The translations under genes were made by a program, and so were the position numbers. A stretch of 64,000 nt of DNA from Clavelina lepadiformis (Eukaryota > Chordata > Ascidiacea > Aplousobranchia > Clavelinidae), in NCBI RefSeq assembly GCF_947623445.1, contig NC_135245.1:7571501-7635500 (forward strand). Reading direction: 5' to 3'. Shown here piece after piece: positions 12,042 through 25,100 of this stretch (positions within the stretch are counted from its first letter, which is position 1; each line of letters opens with the position of its first letter). Below the pieces are notes generated by a model. It worked only from the letters and a program-made list of their open reading frames with translations. It searched no databases and was not told the DNA's origin.

Positions 12042-15000
12042 TTATATTACTCTCCTCACTTCAAAGAATCTCTTGAGGTAATATATTTGACCAAGTGTCA
12101 TAGCAACCAGAACAAGAGATTCGAAAAATGCCCACAAAACCACCCTCGAGTTTGTGTTGTCATTAACTGCAAGAATTGCAAATATGTTGTTAATCACTAC
12201 ATCGCAAAAACTTAAATTTATTGAAATCGGTAACCTACTTGCTCGATGAATTCTTTCCCGAACTTCCATATATTCTTGCTCATGCTTGACACCACTCATC
12301 GCTACTGACAGTTCATTAATCATACTTTCAAGTTTGTTTTGATGCTCATCTGACATTGAATAATGATCAAGAAAACTTATTTGTCTAGATGTTATGAACT
12401 TCAGTTATTGTTATAAAATTTTACATTGAATCATTTCTTAATAAATTCAAGTTAACAAACTGAAAATATGTTGATTTATATAGTTTTAGTTGGATAAACG
12501 ATTTGTTTCAATGTTAAGCCAGGCATTTATATAATATGGAACGGTACTGACTGAGTTAAAAAATCGCCGAACAGCATTACCTTCTGAATCACCGTCTGCA
12601 GGCTGTTTAAAAGCTTCTCCAGCTTCAATACTGAACATGATTATTTTAGGGGTCATTGTTGACATTTTGTTGCTAAAGCAAAATTTGTAAGTTCCATCGA
12701 CATGGGCCGTAAAAGTGTATCTTCCATTTGATTCCTTTGTACCCTTGTATACAACTTTCTTGTCAGGCCCAGTAACCTGCAAATGAAAATTATTTTATTG
12801 ACCAGATTTTGCATTTTAACTATTTGTACTGAGCCTTCATTTTGTTGTCATTCCATTTTTGATGCAGACTTAAATCTGCAGGTAAGATTTTGGATGAAGT
12901 GGGCAAGGCGAGAAGCCAATCTCCATGCTCACCTTCAAACATGCCTTATAAGCAGGAACTCGAGCTGCAGTGGAAAACGATTTAACTTTAGTTCAGATTT
13001 TACAAAATTTTATTTTACCAGTTCTGCTCTGATTCAGGTTTGCATCGAGTGCAATCATTCATTCCACTCCGGGTTTAGATTCAGCAAGCTTGCTAATATA
13101 CGGTTCGCTCCGGGTTCGAATGACATTATCCAGCTAATCATTTTTTTAATTTCATCAATTACACTGCTCAAGGAATCTTATCATGAGGGGATATATCCTA
13201 GTTTAGGTTTTCTACGTTTTGAAATAAGCAAAGGAAACACATTTTCTATAACTCTGAGTGAGTGATGAGTGAACAAACCAACAACCTCTTGGATGTCTGC
13301 CAGATGCTCTACCACTAGACTACACAGATGAAGCATGTTTTAATTACAAAATTAATTACAGTTGATACTAAACAGTTTGAAAAGTGAGGGGATGAATGGT
13401 TAAGAGTTACTTTTTCCAAACAAAAACTTTCAGAGAGTAGTTATCAATCCTATCGTGTGTATGGCCATCCACGAATCAATTTACAGCAAAAAGTACGGAT
13501 AAACCCACAATTTGTCAAGAATTTACAAATACGGCCGTGAATAAGAAAGAAATAAGCAACTAACAACCAGCGATATTCATCCGTTATATACGAAACTGAC
13601 CCTCGACACACCACGCAGGTTCACTAGGTCCCTATGTATTACGTTTCACACTCCAGAGTTAATTACAAAACATTTTCAAGTCAGAAACAACACACTGTAC
13701 TGTATATTGTCTGTGCACTATTTCACTGTGAAAATGAAATTTTTTGGCATATTTGTACAGTGTATATACGTAATATAAGTGAAAGATCGAATGTCATCGA
13801 GTGTCAAGAATAAGGCACGCTTTCTTCTGTGACAATAGCAATTGTATTGACAACAATCGATTTCTTTGCACCGATAAATGGATCCGTTATATACAAGGTA
13901 TTTTACATTATACTTCTCAAAGGAACTAGAGAACGTATCCGTTATATGTGATGACGGATCCGTTATAAGTGAGTTGAAATGCACTAAAAAGAATAGGAAA
14001 CCATCTGGACTAGAATTTTCATCCAATTTATATGGTTATGCGTTATATACACATCCATTATATGCGACTAATGCAAGCTCTACTATCTATGCAAAAAAAG
14101 TTATTGTTCACGTTACATCATAAACAATCTTTCACACATAGCTATTTCACAAAAACTTCCAAAAATTACAAAAGTTATCTCTTGGAACCAGACCATTTTC
14201 TTTATAAGCATAGTGGTGCATACTAGTTATAGTAACATATGTTGTGCAGCTATGAGGTGCTGTATAAATTAATTACAACAAAACCAGCAAGTTGGCCCCA
14301 AGATTTCCGCATAACCACACAAAAAGTCTTTACTTTTGTACTCGCATATCTGGAACAAGTACAAAGGTACAGTATAATTCAACCACGTTTTGCCATTCAT
14401 ACAACTAAAATGCCTTCCTCAGTTGAATTTTCTCACATCATACATTACTTATGCTCACATTTACACATCGTCTATGAAAAAATGCCTAACTACACAAACA
14501 AACTGCTTATCTGCCTGCCACTGCTTTCTTCACTGTACTGTTGCTGAATGCTTCCACACACTGATCTCAGCATGATATTTCAATGCTGACTTCGCCAAGC
14601 CTCAGCACTATTCTCTCTTTCTCCACATTCACAATAAAATGTATGGGGCTATAAAACATCTATTTGTTATGTCCTAGCTGGATGTAGGCTAAGGAAAACC
14701 ATAATTAAAACTGATGGATGCAACATTGCTCATGTTGACTCAAGAAAAATATAGGCACACTTATTGGGTGATTTTTTTTTTGCGATATATTTTTGGCAAT
14801 AACTGCTCAACCATTACATGCTATCGTTCGATCGACTTACGGACTAACCATCAGATTTTAAAGTGGACTTAACTCAGGAGAATTGACAAATGTCAAGATA
14901 CACACAGTGTATATTTAAACGAGAGGTTTGATGAATGATACATATATATATATATATGTATCATAACGAATGTATGAATAAAATTGCAATGTTTGGTATC

Positions 15001-16887
15001 TCTGCCTCCAAAAGTTTAAAGAACTGTTTTAGTTCATAGAAAATAGGCTATACTCTCGCTAGACTGGAAAGTTTGCCTTGCACGTAAGGATCTAAAACTG
15101 TGTAATTTACAAGTAATCTACACAATTATGGGGTTTTCCGCGAAAATCTGCGCAAAAGAAATTGAGTAAGATGGTATGCAAATGAAGTTAGAGTGGAATG
15201 TACATCACAACACACTGAATAAGCTGTTTTACATCCTGTTTGTAAATCCAAAACATACTCTATAATCCCGAAAATTCCAATCTGGTACTCTGCAAGCTTT
15301 TTTAAGACAATTATATACCGGTAAGTTAAAGATAGGCTATGGCACCGGACTTCAGAGTATGGCAGTTTTCGCCAAGATCTCAATGATACAGTTGTAAAAA
15401 TCCAGTGTACAAAAAAACAGGCGGTGTGCTTTTATAATAGAAAAGGAAGAAAAAGCAATATCTCCTTATTCTACAGAATTTCTTCTCCCACCGAAAAACA
15501 AGCATGATTTTTTAGTCTGCCGGTGTGCGATATTGTTTCGGCAAAAAATCTCAGATGTGCTCCAGCCATACCTTTTCTGTATCTCGTGTCAGCTGCACAC
15601 CCGAGTTGAATTTCAAACAAAATTCTGGCACACTTGACTCTATTTAATTAATTATTTAGCCATTTAATCATCTAAATTTATTTTCTCATAAGAGTTTCCT
15701 TTGAATGATATAGAATTCTTAGCTGTGATCTTGCTTGTTGTATCTATTAAAGCAGTGGTTCCCAAACTATGGTACGCGTAGTCACGTACCACTAGTGGTA
15801 CACGAAGGTCTTCCAGGTGGTACACGAGCAACTTATCAAGTTCACACCAAACGATCACAAAAGATCTTTTATTGTCATCAGCATTATTTTAATTCACATA
15901 AATTAGGTAGAGCGTGAAATATCATGCTACATTCCCTGACTGAATACTAATTCCTTAGGGTATTGACGCATTGGATTGTAAAACAGGGTTTCTTTGTGAC
16001 GAAATAGAACACGTCATTAATTACATCACAAATCCTTGAAGTCAGTTTTTGTAATACGTTAGTTATGCTGTAGCACTGTAGCGAGGGCGGTAAAAGTTCG
16101 ACTAATTTTTGTTTAATATTCACGAGCCTTTAGTAAACATTTTGCCTATCATTTTTTATTTTTGAATTCTGGAGTTTTGTCGGACCACCTACAATGTAGG
16201 TGGTACGAAAACGCTGCATGAACCAAAAAAATGGTACGCAAGTAGATAAAGTTTGGGAACCACTGTATTAAAGTGATACCAGCAAGCGATGTTACATTAC
16301 TTTCCTTCTTTCAAGGGAAGGTTTGACTGTAAAGATTCCTTGTTGGTTGCATGTCTCGAGGGAGGGAAATGAGTCATTTGGATGAGTGCAAGGAGAGTGT
16401 GGGAGAAAAACGTTGCGTTTAGACCATTTGAGGTCACCTCTGAAACATTTAATAGGTGTACACTTGGCTAGCTGTTGTACATCTGAATTAGCGGGTCTGC
16501 ACACCAGAGACCTCTGCAAATTTTGCCATGAAATACAGACCAGTGCCATTCTCTCCAATCTGGCTATATAGCGAGCTTCAGGCTATATGCACTCAACAAG
16601 CATAAAACCTGCTTGATATACAGATTTAGCATTCCATTACCATATCATAGGCTTAATTAGCAGCAGTTATCCATGTTTTAACATTTTTGAGCAATTGTAA
16701 GACATACTTCTACATCAATATCTAAAAATCCTCCCTCCGCAACTTCGAAAGTTAATCCTAATTTTGTTCCACCCTTTGCCTTTTCAAAGAAGCATTCCTC
16801 CGCATGAGCATCCACTGTGATGAAGTAAGACGCACTACACCTAACAAGTGCCATTACACACAAAACAGCAAACATTGTGGCATTCAT
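12042..16887 (-). CDS. TMED2: TMED2-like p24 family cargo receptor (4 exons)
   Basis: Exons on the minus strand: 16887-16708, 12776-12581, 12349-12239, 12166-12042. Total 612 nt, 203 residues (human TMED2 has 201). I chose the Met of [20 protein letters not shown] because it gives a normal signal peptide; an upstream in-frame Met at 16911 would add 8 residues. The order is signal peptide (1-20), GOLD domain ([44 protein letters not shown]), coiled-coil linker ([32 protein letters not shown]), one membrane span ([20 protein letters not shown]) and the cytosolic tail [13 protein letters not shown]. The tail keeps the FF and basic residues that bind COPII and COPI coats. Known role: cycling between ER and Golgi, selecting cargo such as GPI-anchored proteins. 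The first intron is 3.9 kb and holds transposons. Confidence 0.95.
13262..13335 (-). repeat. tRNA-like sequence (SINE head or tRNA relic)
   Basis: On the minus strand the sequence TAGTCTAGTGGTAGAGCATC fits a tRNA D-arm and A box (TRGYNNARNGG). About 35 nt later GGTTTGTTCAC partly fits the B box (GGTTCRANYCC). The arms do not give a clean cloverleaf by eye, so a tRNA-derived SINE head or a decayed tRNA gene is likelier than a working tRNA. It lies in intron 1 of TMED2. Confidence 0.4.
13570..14065. repeat. Cluster of TCCGTTATA words
   Basis: The word ATCCGTTATA(TA) occurs near 13577, 13879, 13938 and 13958, with a related CGTTATATACAC near 14041, all on the plus strand. Such GTTATA words are common inside pogo/Tigger-like elements, so this may be the body of a decayed element. 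I could not pair terminal inverted repeats. Confidence 0.35.
14936..14963. repeat. 28-bp perfect AT-rich palindrome
   Basis: TGATACATATATAT is followed directly by its exact reverse complement, giving a loop-free palindrome in intron 1 of TMED2. It includes a (TA)n core and unique TGATAC arms. Confidence 0.7.
15745..16273. mobile_element. hAT-type MITE with perfect 8-bp target duplication
   Basis: The element is 15753-16265 (513 bp). It starts CAGTGGTTCCCAAACTATGG and ends in ...TTTGGGAACCACTG, an inverted repeat of the start. It is bordered on both sides by the same 8 bases, TATTAAAG (15745-15752 and 16266-16273). The 8-bp duplication and CAGTGGTTCCCAAACT ends are hallmarks of hAT transposons. 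There is no transposase ORF. It lies in intron 1 of TMED2. A 3'-truncated relative is at 37593-37915. Confidence 0.9.
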
Positions 16888-17819
16888 ATCAATTATGATC
16901 GTTATGATCACAGGTTATATAAAATCGATTATATACAATCCCTGTAAACAAGAAAATTTATCAGTAACCCTTAAGCTGATTGTAACGGTTAAGTTAATTC
17001 CATACCTTGAAATGAACTTGACAAAAGAAAATCACATTTAATGCTTTATTGAGCAAACCATTTATCCAGTCATTTATTTTTTATTAAAAGTGCCGTGGGG
17101 ATGAAAAATCAAGTCAGTTGTTACTAAAACGTTCCATTGAACAGGAAAAAATGACAAAGCCGAAAAGGCTTAAAACGTGCTCAATAAAAAAAAAGTTAAT
17201 AATTGCTGGTAACAACTAGCCACTAAACCTATACTTAGTTAAATTCATACAACATAAGTTGAAAAAGCGAAAAATTAAGCAGAGGAGCAGGTGGTGTGTT
17301 CAAGCAACTGATGATTGAAATTTGCTTCATTGCTGTACATCAGTGGATGGGAAAACAAACCCACGTAAAAGAAACCCCGTCCCGGGCAAAAATGCGGTTT
17401 CTTGTGGCCATAGCACTAAAGAACGGCGTTATTGGTTAGCCCGAGCTTGTAAAGAAAGTGATAAATAATCCTTGGAAGATGTGATGATAATACTGCTCGT
17501 TGCAAGATGGAGTATTCTCTGGTACATCGACAATGATGTGCCAGACACATTACTCTATGTCATCCATCTAATGGAAAGTGTGGCACCTTCAAGCTCGAGA
17601 TTCATCAACCCAACCGGAAAGTCTGTATATATAGGCTATATATATACAATATATGACTGTCAGACTGTATGATGTGCTGGAAAATTTTCTGGGACAGAAT
17701 TGCTGTTTTACGCTATATTCTATATAAGCGTTGGCGTGCATGGCGCAAGTTTTTACATTACATTTATAGGTGAATTTATCCGGGTCACGGCAAGGAAAGT
17801 TTGCTTTAGGAAGTAGTGT

Positions 17820-18030
17820 CATCAACCTGCATGCCGAAATTTTTATCTTCTCGCCGATAGATAATAATTAAACAAAGAAAAACTGGTTGTTTGAACGTCA
17901 ATTTATAATAAATAAACCAAGATTTGAGGCTTCAGTAAACACCATCACGCCAAAATTTGCGTCTTTGCACACACTATTATAGAAACTTTCACACTATTAA
18001 ACATATTTCTCGTCGAAAACTGCCCTAGTT
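17820..18030. repeat. CCAAAATTTGCGTC repeat family, copy 1
   Basis: It contains TGCCGAAATTTTTATCTTC, GATAATAATTAAACAAAGAA, GGTTGTTTGAACGTC, GCCAAAATTTGCGTCTTTGC and CGTCGAAAACTGCC in that order. The same order of words is found at 20430-20610 and, more diverged, at 21465-21625, all on the plus strand. The shared order over about 200 bp shows a dispersed repeat. Its type is unknown. Confidence 0.55.
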
Positions 18031-18339
18031 TCCACTTTCTTGACAGGCTTTCCTGCCACTGCAAGTCGGGCCTGTGATTTAAATAACTAAATAAAAACGC
18101 TTGGCACTTCAGTTAACACCTCAGTTTTGCATTTCAGTGCATATTTTAGGAAAGCACAGCCTACAAAAACATCGAGAGCATTCACCTATAACCCACCTTC
18201 AACGTCTTTCAGTTGTTTGCACTTACTGCTGCAGTTGGCCACGTCTACAGACTTACTAAATGGTTTTGAAACAAATTCATGACAAATGTTGTTAAGATGT
18301 CTATGGTGAATTGTGTTGTACTGCATTGTTTATTTTTCG

Positions 18340-18500
18340 CCATTGACTATGCGAAGCGAAAGCTACGATGCTCACCGTTGTAGTTATAGCACAATAAAAC
18401 ATATGCTCACGAACAGGAAAAAGTGGCAAAGCCCAAGGGCTTAAAACATGCAAGATAGCAATAATGCAATTGTGCTATAAGATAGTAGGTTAGCATGGCC
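18340..18500. repeat. AACAGGAAAAAGTG interspersed repeat, copy
   Basis: It shares ATGCTCACCGTT...ATAGCACAATAAA, then ACGAACAGGAAAAAGTGGCA, AAGGGCTTAAAACATG and GTGCTATAAGATAGTAGGTTA with 60495-60655, where the order is the same. Shorter members occur at about 17140-17190 (AACAGGAAAAAATGACAAAG) and 50445-50475. This is an unnamed, probably non-autonomous family of about 150 bp. Confidence 0.6.
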
Positions 18501-19588
18501 ACCTAAGTACCAAACCTACATAGATAATAATAAAGCAAAGATCAGCGCATCCTATCGCATGGTCTTTTTTTGCCATGAGGAACAAAAAATTAAACGCTAT
18601 ATTGCTATTTCATCTGAAACAGCTCATAATCCAGGTTGCTTATTGGTGAAGGCAAATTGCCTCTTCACTTTTTCTTTGCCTGGATGTTCTACAAATTTAC
18701 GTGGTACAATAAGCACAGCAAACCCACTTTGCCCATTTTCGTGATAAAAAGCACGAAGTGACTATTTCACCTTATGTAGTCCGAAACCAGTCCGAGAAGA
18801 CTTGACAGTGGCAGAAAAAGTTGTGGTGTGACGTATTGGGATGGTGTGCTGCGCTACTGGACGTATAACAGTAACATCCATCAACGTTACATGCCGGCTT
18901 TGCGGCTGTTATTCCAGTAGTCGAGCGAGATGGATGGTGAAATTTGATGCTGTTTCACGACAATTTATCGATACTGACGAATCTCATCTGAAGACGTGAT
19001 TATTGCTGATTAGTAGTTGTCCTAGGAATAAAACAGATAACCACAAATTAATTTCCAGTTGTTTTATTAATTCGAAAGTCTGAGCTAATAGCCCGACGTT
19101 TTAAACGTGGTCAGCGCGAATACTAGGCCTACATCCTGTGTTCACTTGTCCAAAATAGGTGTGTCTGAGACAGAGATATGATCCTCTTTAAACACTTCGG
19201 AGACATAGTATTATAGCAAAAGACGTTGTAAAACCAGTTTTAAAGTCGACTTGCTTAAGAGAGTAAATTAACCACGAAGATTTGCAACCAAAGGCGGTCA
19301 TCGTAATGTAATTAAAGCAATCATTGTGACGGTTACGTCACACTGACATTGTCATCTTGGTCAAAAGCTGAACTACTCTGAGCTGGAGCCATTGCTGTCG
19401 TTGTTGCTAAATCAACTCGATTACAAGCATATAGTTAGCAGTAAAAGTTGTGTTAAGTTAAATTGTGTGTGATGAATGCCCCGAGAAGTCCGAAAAGTTA
19501 ACGAAATAATGTCATACGGCATGATTGCGTGACGCTAAACGCATTAGTTCGTTTTCACCGAGTCCGACAGTGAGTTGGTCAGGGATTT

Positions 19589-19591
19589 CCT

Positions 19592-19642
<51 letters not shown>
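19589..19642. repeat. (TC)n microsatellite
   Basis: An almost pure CT dinucleotide run of about 50 bases, interrupted by two TT steps near its left end. It is intergenic, between TMED2 and TCHP. Confidence 0.95.
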
Positions 19643-19643
<1 letters not shown>

Positions 19644-20399
19644 TCCGATCACTGATAAAAGTGCTAGCTTTTATAGTGAGTAGATGAGGAGTAGAAATGT
19701 GCGATTTGAAAACCAATCAGGTTTCAGGTGCATACTCCAGGTGGCAGGTGTATGGAGAGTTGAAATAAAGTTTTCCCAAAAAAACATGTTCATAAATATC
19801 AATCACAAGTTAGAAAACACATTGCAAGAGATGGTGGATTAGAAAAGACCAATCAAGCCGCTGCAGACATAATTTTTAACTTTGGCCCGCCTAGCCGCCA
19901 ACTGCACGTAATTTGGCAGCAACCTTAGCGCACGCACTAAACGAATTCAACAGGTAAATTTAAGAAAAAACAACAACAAGAACAATAATTTTTTTTCACA
20001 AATAATTTACAATAAATACGTTGCATGTATGTACCCAGAGTTAATGTTGAAATCTTACGTTTGAGAATTGAGATTAGAAGAAATTATTTAGAACCGGTCA
20101 TGCGTGCAAGTTACCATTGTCACGGTTGAAACATGTTTTCTGTTGAACTGTTGAAGTTTCCTGTCTACAGGCTTTCGAGACCAGTCGAGTTCTAGGCTTC
20201 TAGACGTAGCCATTGATTAATAGTGCTGCTATCGATTTCTAAGAAAGAAATCCCCTGGTTTTCAACGACGTTCTTAGGCTAGGCTACCTTAGTAATGATC
20301 ATTGTCATGGCCGGAGCCCGCAGGTGATATGGGGCCTAGGCTAAACCTTGCGTATCTAGGCCATAGGCTAGCCCCATCTCCTAGTGGAAAGTGTGGTAG

Positions 20400-20610
20400 C
20401 TGAACGCACCAGATTCATTAACGTACACACCGAATTTTTTATCTTCACCCCGATTTGTAATAAAGAAATAAAGAAAATGTTTTTGCTTGAACGTCTAGGC
20501 TTTTTTTAATTAATAAACAAAGAATCGACTAATTAAGACTACCGTGCATGCTTTTACGCCAAAATTTGCGTTTTTGCACACATAATTTTTTGTCGAAAAC
20601 TTTCGTACTT
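20400..20610. repeat. CCAAAATTTGCGTC repeat family, copy 2
   Basis: It shows ACACCGAATTTTTTATCTTC, AATAAAGAAATAAAGAAAAT, TTGCTTGAACGTCTAGG, GCCAAAATTTGCGTTTTTGC and TTGTCGAAAACTTTCG, collinear with copy 1 at 17820-18030. Confidence 0.55.
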
Positions 20611-21464
20611 TTAGCACATTTTTTCCAACATCTAGACCAATTTCATTATGCTTTTAATATTTTAACATCCGGTTCTCTCACTAACAGCATGCCATATTGA
20701 TGCGTGGCGGATATACACATCGGCCTATACATACGTTTGTTAACAACCGGTTCGCGGTGGTCATTAAAATTCCAAGAACCGGTCCGACCGGCTGAATCAC
20801 GCCACTGTGTATAGGCTTAGGTAACCAGCGCAGCCGGTAAAAAAATTGGTTGTTTCACCTCACAATGTGAAAAGGCTTTGCCGATATTAACTTGGTGATG
20901 ATTTTTTACCGCTCCAGGCTGCAGAGTTTGACATATAGGCGCACTTCAGACTACCGAGTACGGCAAGAGAACACCCTTAGTTTTTTTCGAAAATGGCTTT
21001 GTACACCAAGGCAAACCGGTGTTTCTAAAAGAAAAAGGAAACAGTAACTTTTGAGGACATACTAAAAGTCTGAAATAGACCCTTTCTGAGTTACCGCCGC
21101 CATTCTGTTTTGGGTGGCAAGATTTTTTCGATCGCTTATACTTAACAATGGAAATTGCCGACTCACTTTGATTCTTTTTTAAATTACAAGCATTCTGGCT
21201 ATTGGATTGTAAAGTTTTCGCTCAGGTGATTTGCATATGATTTTTTTCAAGCGTAAAAAACTTTTTTGGTAGTATGATATGTTGCCTAGTTCTTATTTTA
21301 CAGTGGTTTGAATCCTATGCACTGGTTTGACATTTTTTATTGTTAAGTATAAGCGATCGAAAAAATTTTGCCAACCAGAAAGTAAATCAGAAAGGGTTTA
21401 TTGAAAATCAGTGAAAATCCAACATTCGCTCCCATTTCTACTGCATAAGTGTTTAAAACCAATG

Positions 21465-21625
21465 TCTCTACAAAAAAAAAAACAGGAAACACTCGGCTAT
21501 TTGAAAGCTAATTTAAAATAAATTTTGTAAGTAAAGATTCGAAGCTTCAGTGCACGGCTTCAAACCAAAATTTGTGTCTTTGCATGATTTTGAATAAAAA
21601 ACTGCCATAATTTGTAGTCGAGTCT
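21465..21625. repeat. CCAAAATTTGCGTC repeat family, copy 3
   Basis: A more diverged copy: ATTTGAAAGCTAATTTAAAA, GAAGCTTCAGTGCACGG, ACCAAAATTTGTGTCTTTGC and AAAAACTGCC, collinear with copies 1 and 2. It lies about 500 bp upstream of the TCHP start codon. Confidence 0.45.
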
Positions 21626-22134
21626 AAATCAGTATTCTTCATTGCTTAAACTCAACAATTCAGGTGAAAGTATTTTAAAAGTAATCTAATTTTTAATCCC
21701 TCGAATCCAAATACAGTAGAACTCGCCTAAGTTGGTTTTATTCAGTTGTGGAGTTTGCTTAATTTGTTACATTTTCATTGGTTTGAGCAAAACTTGTGTG
21801 ATTTTTAGTAGTAACTAGCTCGTTCGACAATTCATTTACATTGGCACCTTTTTTTGCCGGGAACAAATTAAATTAAGTACAATAATCTATTTTGTTACGC
21901 CTTTTCAATTCGACCAGTGTTGTTTGTTAATATTCATTACTGGTAAGTCACCACATAGATCTGTTTTATAAAATGAGGCTATGTTTGTCCTTATGCAAGC
22001 AATGTTGTTAAGTGGACATTGCAAACATACTGTTATATAATTATAAAAGATATACAATCAAACATCTTACATCGTGCATTTGTGTTTTTACAGCGTCATT
22101 TATTGTTATCTGCAAAATCGGTCACTTTTTATTA

Positions 22135-25100
22135 ATGGCTCTTCCCACTATCCCCTCTCCGTGGGCGCTGAAGCATCAACATGTTGAACGGCAATTGTCC
22201 AGAATCCATGAACAGCATCAGAAATTTCGACACCAGTGGGATGTTGTGGCAAGTTACTACAAAGGTCAAAATATGAAAAATAATATCCGTGGTTCTCTAA
22301 CTTCAGATGTTTCATACAGAAAAAGGTACTTTGGATAAGCACAGGCTGTTATGTAGGGTTAACTGCAAATTATAATTTTAAATTAAATTCTAATTTATAT
22401 AAACTGCATTGACCCTTTAAATATCTGGCCCATTTTGTATGCCGGGCTTAGACTCCAAGCACAGTAGAACTTGCTCAAGTTCTATTATTTTTGTTGGTCC
22501 AGGCAGAATTATGTACATTTCAATGTTTAATTCGACAACTTCATTACTTTGATACCTTTCTTTCACCCCCAACTCATATTAATTGCGTGAATTTGTGAGT
22601 TTGTAGTAAACATATTTTGATTGTTTGGATGAGAGTGTTTTTATAAGCTACTAACCTACTGTATAGGTATGGATGAACTCATTTAATTGTGTGAATGTGT
22701 TTTATGCGTGTTTATGTGTTATTATCTTGTGGCATATTTTGGCAATTCGGCACAATTTCGTTTGTAATACTCTAGATGTGTGAAATTAGCCAGGTTCTAC
22801 TGTATATACATTTTCAAGTTTTTGTTGTTTTTTAAATTTTTACCACTTTGTTAGCTCTGTTTCAATTTCTTTCATTTTAGCATTTGGAATGAAAGCATTT
22901 ATCAAGAGTTTTCTTTCTACAAAGCAATCTTTTTTGAGCACCCTTATGTATGAAAAATACAGTTAGCATTAGCAACTAGTTTGCCGAATCTAGAATAAAT
23001 CAGGAAAAATTTGGCAAAATTTTCATTTTTGTGTGGTAGATTTCAAAATTAAATAGGATTTCTGCTGTAAAGTAAGTGCATGGTTTGCAGTATAAAACCA
23101 AAAGATAGTAGGTCAATGCTTCTCCCGGCTTTGTTTATTTATTGCATTTTGCTCCTCTTGTCATGTATGAGTAAACAGTATGTGTACAGCTTGTTATGTG
23201 GCAGATAGAAAATGTTTTAACTGGTGAAAAAGTGTGAAGACATGTTTTGCTGACCAAGAGGTTTTATACAGAGACATATAAATATTATTTGAAAGGTTAT
23301 ACCATGTTAAACTGAAAACTGTTGATTATGTGTTGCTAGTTGCAAGCACATCTTTTGATTTATTTCTTTTGATAGCATTCAGTTATGCTTTGGTCTTTAA
23401 ATTAGTGGTCTTTCGTCAGACTTCTATTGTTTAGGGCAGTGCTTCTCAACTGCTTTAAACTCCTGGTACACTTTTACTTACAATATCTTTTAGTCAGAAC
23501 AGAACTGAGTCAAATTAAAAACAGTCTTTTTAAAATATGTGTTTATGTTAACCCCCAAGTTCTGAATGTCCTTGTTGTACTGTAACTTTTTTCTGTGCTT
23601 AGCAGCCCACCTGAAATAGCTTTCCAGTAGAATAGACTGCAGTCCACTCGTTGAAAAGCATTAGTTTACAACACCTCATAGGTTAGAACTGCCAAAAGCC
23701 CAGATTATTTGCAGAAACTTTGACCAAACACAAAAGTTTGTTTAAATTATTACCTTTATTGTCGATTTATTTTTTGCTTTGGGAGTGGGCTTTTTATATA
23801 TATATATATACATATCAAATGTTGGTCTTTCTGATTCAGCATGGATGCCTATGCCACACTAGAAGAAAAGAATCGAAAAGCCACAGCACTCCACAAACGA
23901 CGAATGAAGTTACAGAAGCTTCTTTGTGAAGAAAACCTTAGATATGAAGCCGAACTTCAAAGACTTTCTGCAGGAAATTACTCTCGTTTACAAGAAATGC
24001 AAGAAAGGTGATAACCCTGCAAGATGGCAAGAATATAAATACGTTGTTTAAATATTCATAAAAGTTTTTAAAAAACAAGGATTTTTGACAGCTTTTAGAA
24101 AGTCAAAATTAATTTTTTGATATGTTTTGTATATGTAAAATTTGTTTAGTAATAATACTGTAATATATTAAACAAATTATTAGTTGTGTATGTTTTGTTG
24201 GGTGCTTGTGGTATATGCTTGATCACAATATAAACAAAATTAACTGCAGGTCGGAAAACCTAAAGTCTGCAAGGGAAGAGAAAAGGAAACAGGTACATTA
24301 TTATAAATAATTGTTGTTTCCACCAAGGTGGTTATGTTTTCATTAGGTTTTGTTTGTTGGTGACATTGAATATTAGCCACATCGGGTAATTAGTAAATAA
24401 TAAGAGGCAACCCAACTCAAATTTCATCGAGCTTAGGCCATACAGCCTGTTGTCAGATATGCTGGAAGAAAGAATGATTATTGGTAAATTTTCATTAGAA
24501 AGTTGGTTTGTATGTGGTGTTCTTATTATTAGGTTAGGTGTAGGCTACAAGGCAGTCTTTCAAAAACAAAGAAATTTTGCTGCTTTGACAATAAGCTGAA
24601 TAAAAAGGCAAATAAATACAAACCACTGCGTAGTATAGTTGGATAAAATAGGAACATATTGAATAAAACTACAGTACAGTTAATTTCTGACAATGACGTT
24701 TGTAAGTAATGAAATGCCTTGCTGAAGATATGCACTTTGAGTGCTTTTGTATTTATTTTATAGTATTATTATTATTATCAGTTTGAAGTACATTTGAAGA
24801 TATAGTTTACAAATATGCGATATTTGAGTAATTTTATTGTAATAGCTTGCCCAAGAAAAATTATATGAACACTGGAAAGAAAACAATCCAGAACTTCGAA
24901 TGCTGCAAAGTGAAATACATAGAGAACATGTTAAGGAAGCATGGGGAGAGCAAACTCAAAGAAAACAAGAAGTACTGTTGTTATAATTTTTTGTCATTAG
25001 TAATTGTAGAGATGTATCTTCCTATCATTGCAGTATAGTTCTCTTCCACTTCACAAATGCACTCGGTTAAGTATGCAAAAAAACTTTTCAGAAATTCTAA

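Larger units (their letters stand above)
16888..22134. other. Intergenic region between TMED2 and TCHP (divergent)
   Basis: The two genes are transcribed away from each other, so both promoters lie here; I cannot point to core elements. It contains three copies of a CCAAAATTTGCGTCTTTGCA-type repeat (about 17820-18030, 20400-20610 and 21465-21625), two members of the AACAGGAAAAAGTG family (about 17140-17230 and 18340-18500) and a (TC)n microsatellite (19589-19642). A TTTTTACAG acceptor-like site at 22085-22093 lies 41 bases before the TCHP start codon. No other exon was recognised. Confidence 0.55.

Noticed and set aside
12783..13265. 160-aa plus-strand reading frame
   Set aside because: It starts at the TMED2 exon 2 boundary and runs into the intron; no domain, odd composition and no splice or homology support.
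14239..14547. 102-aa reading frame in TMED2 intron 1
   Set aside because: No recognisable motif; low-complexity intronic sequence, probably chance.
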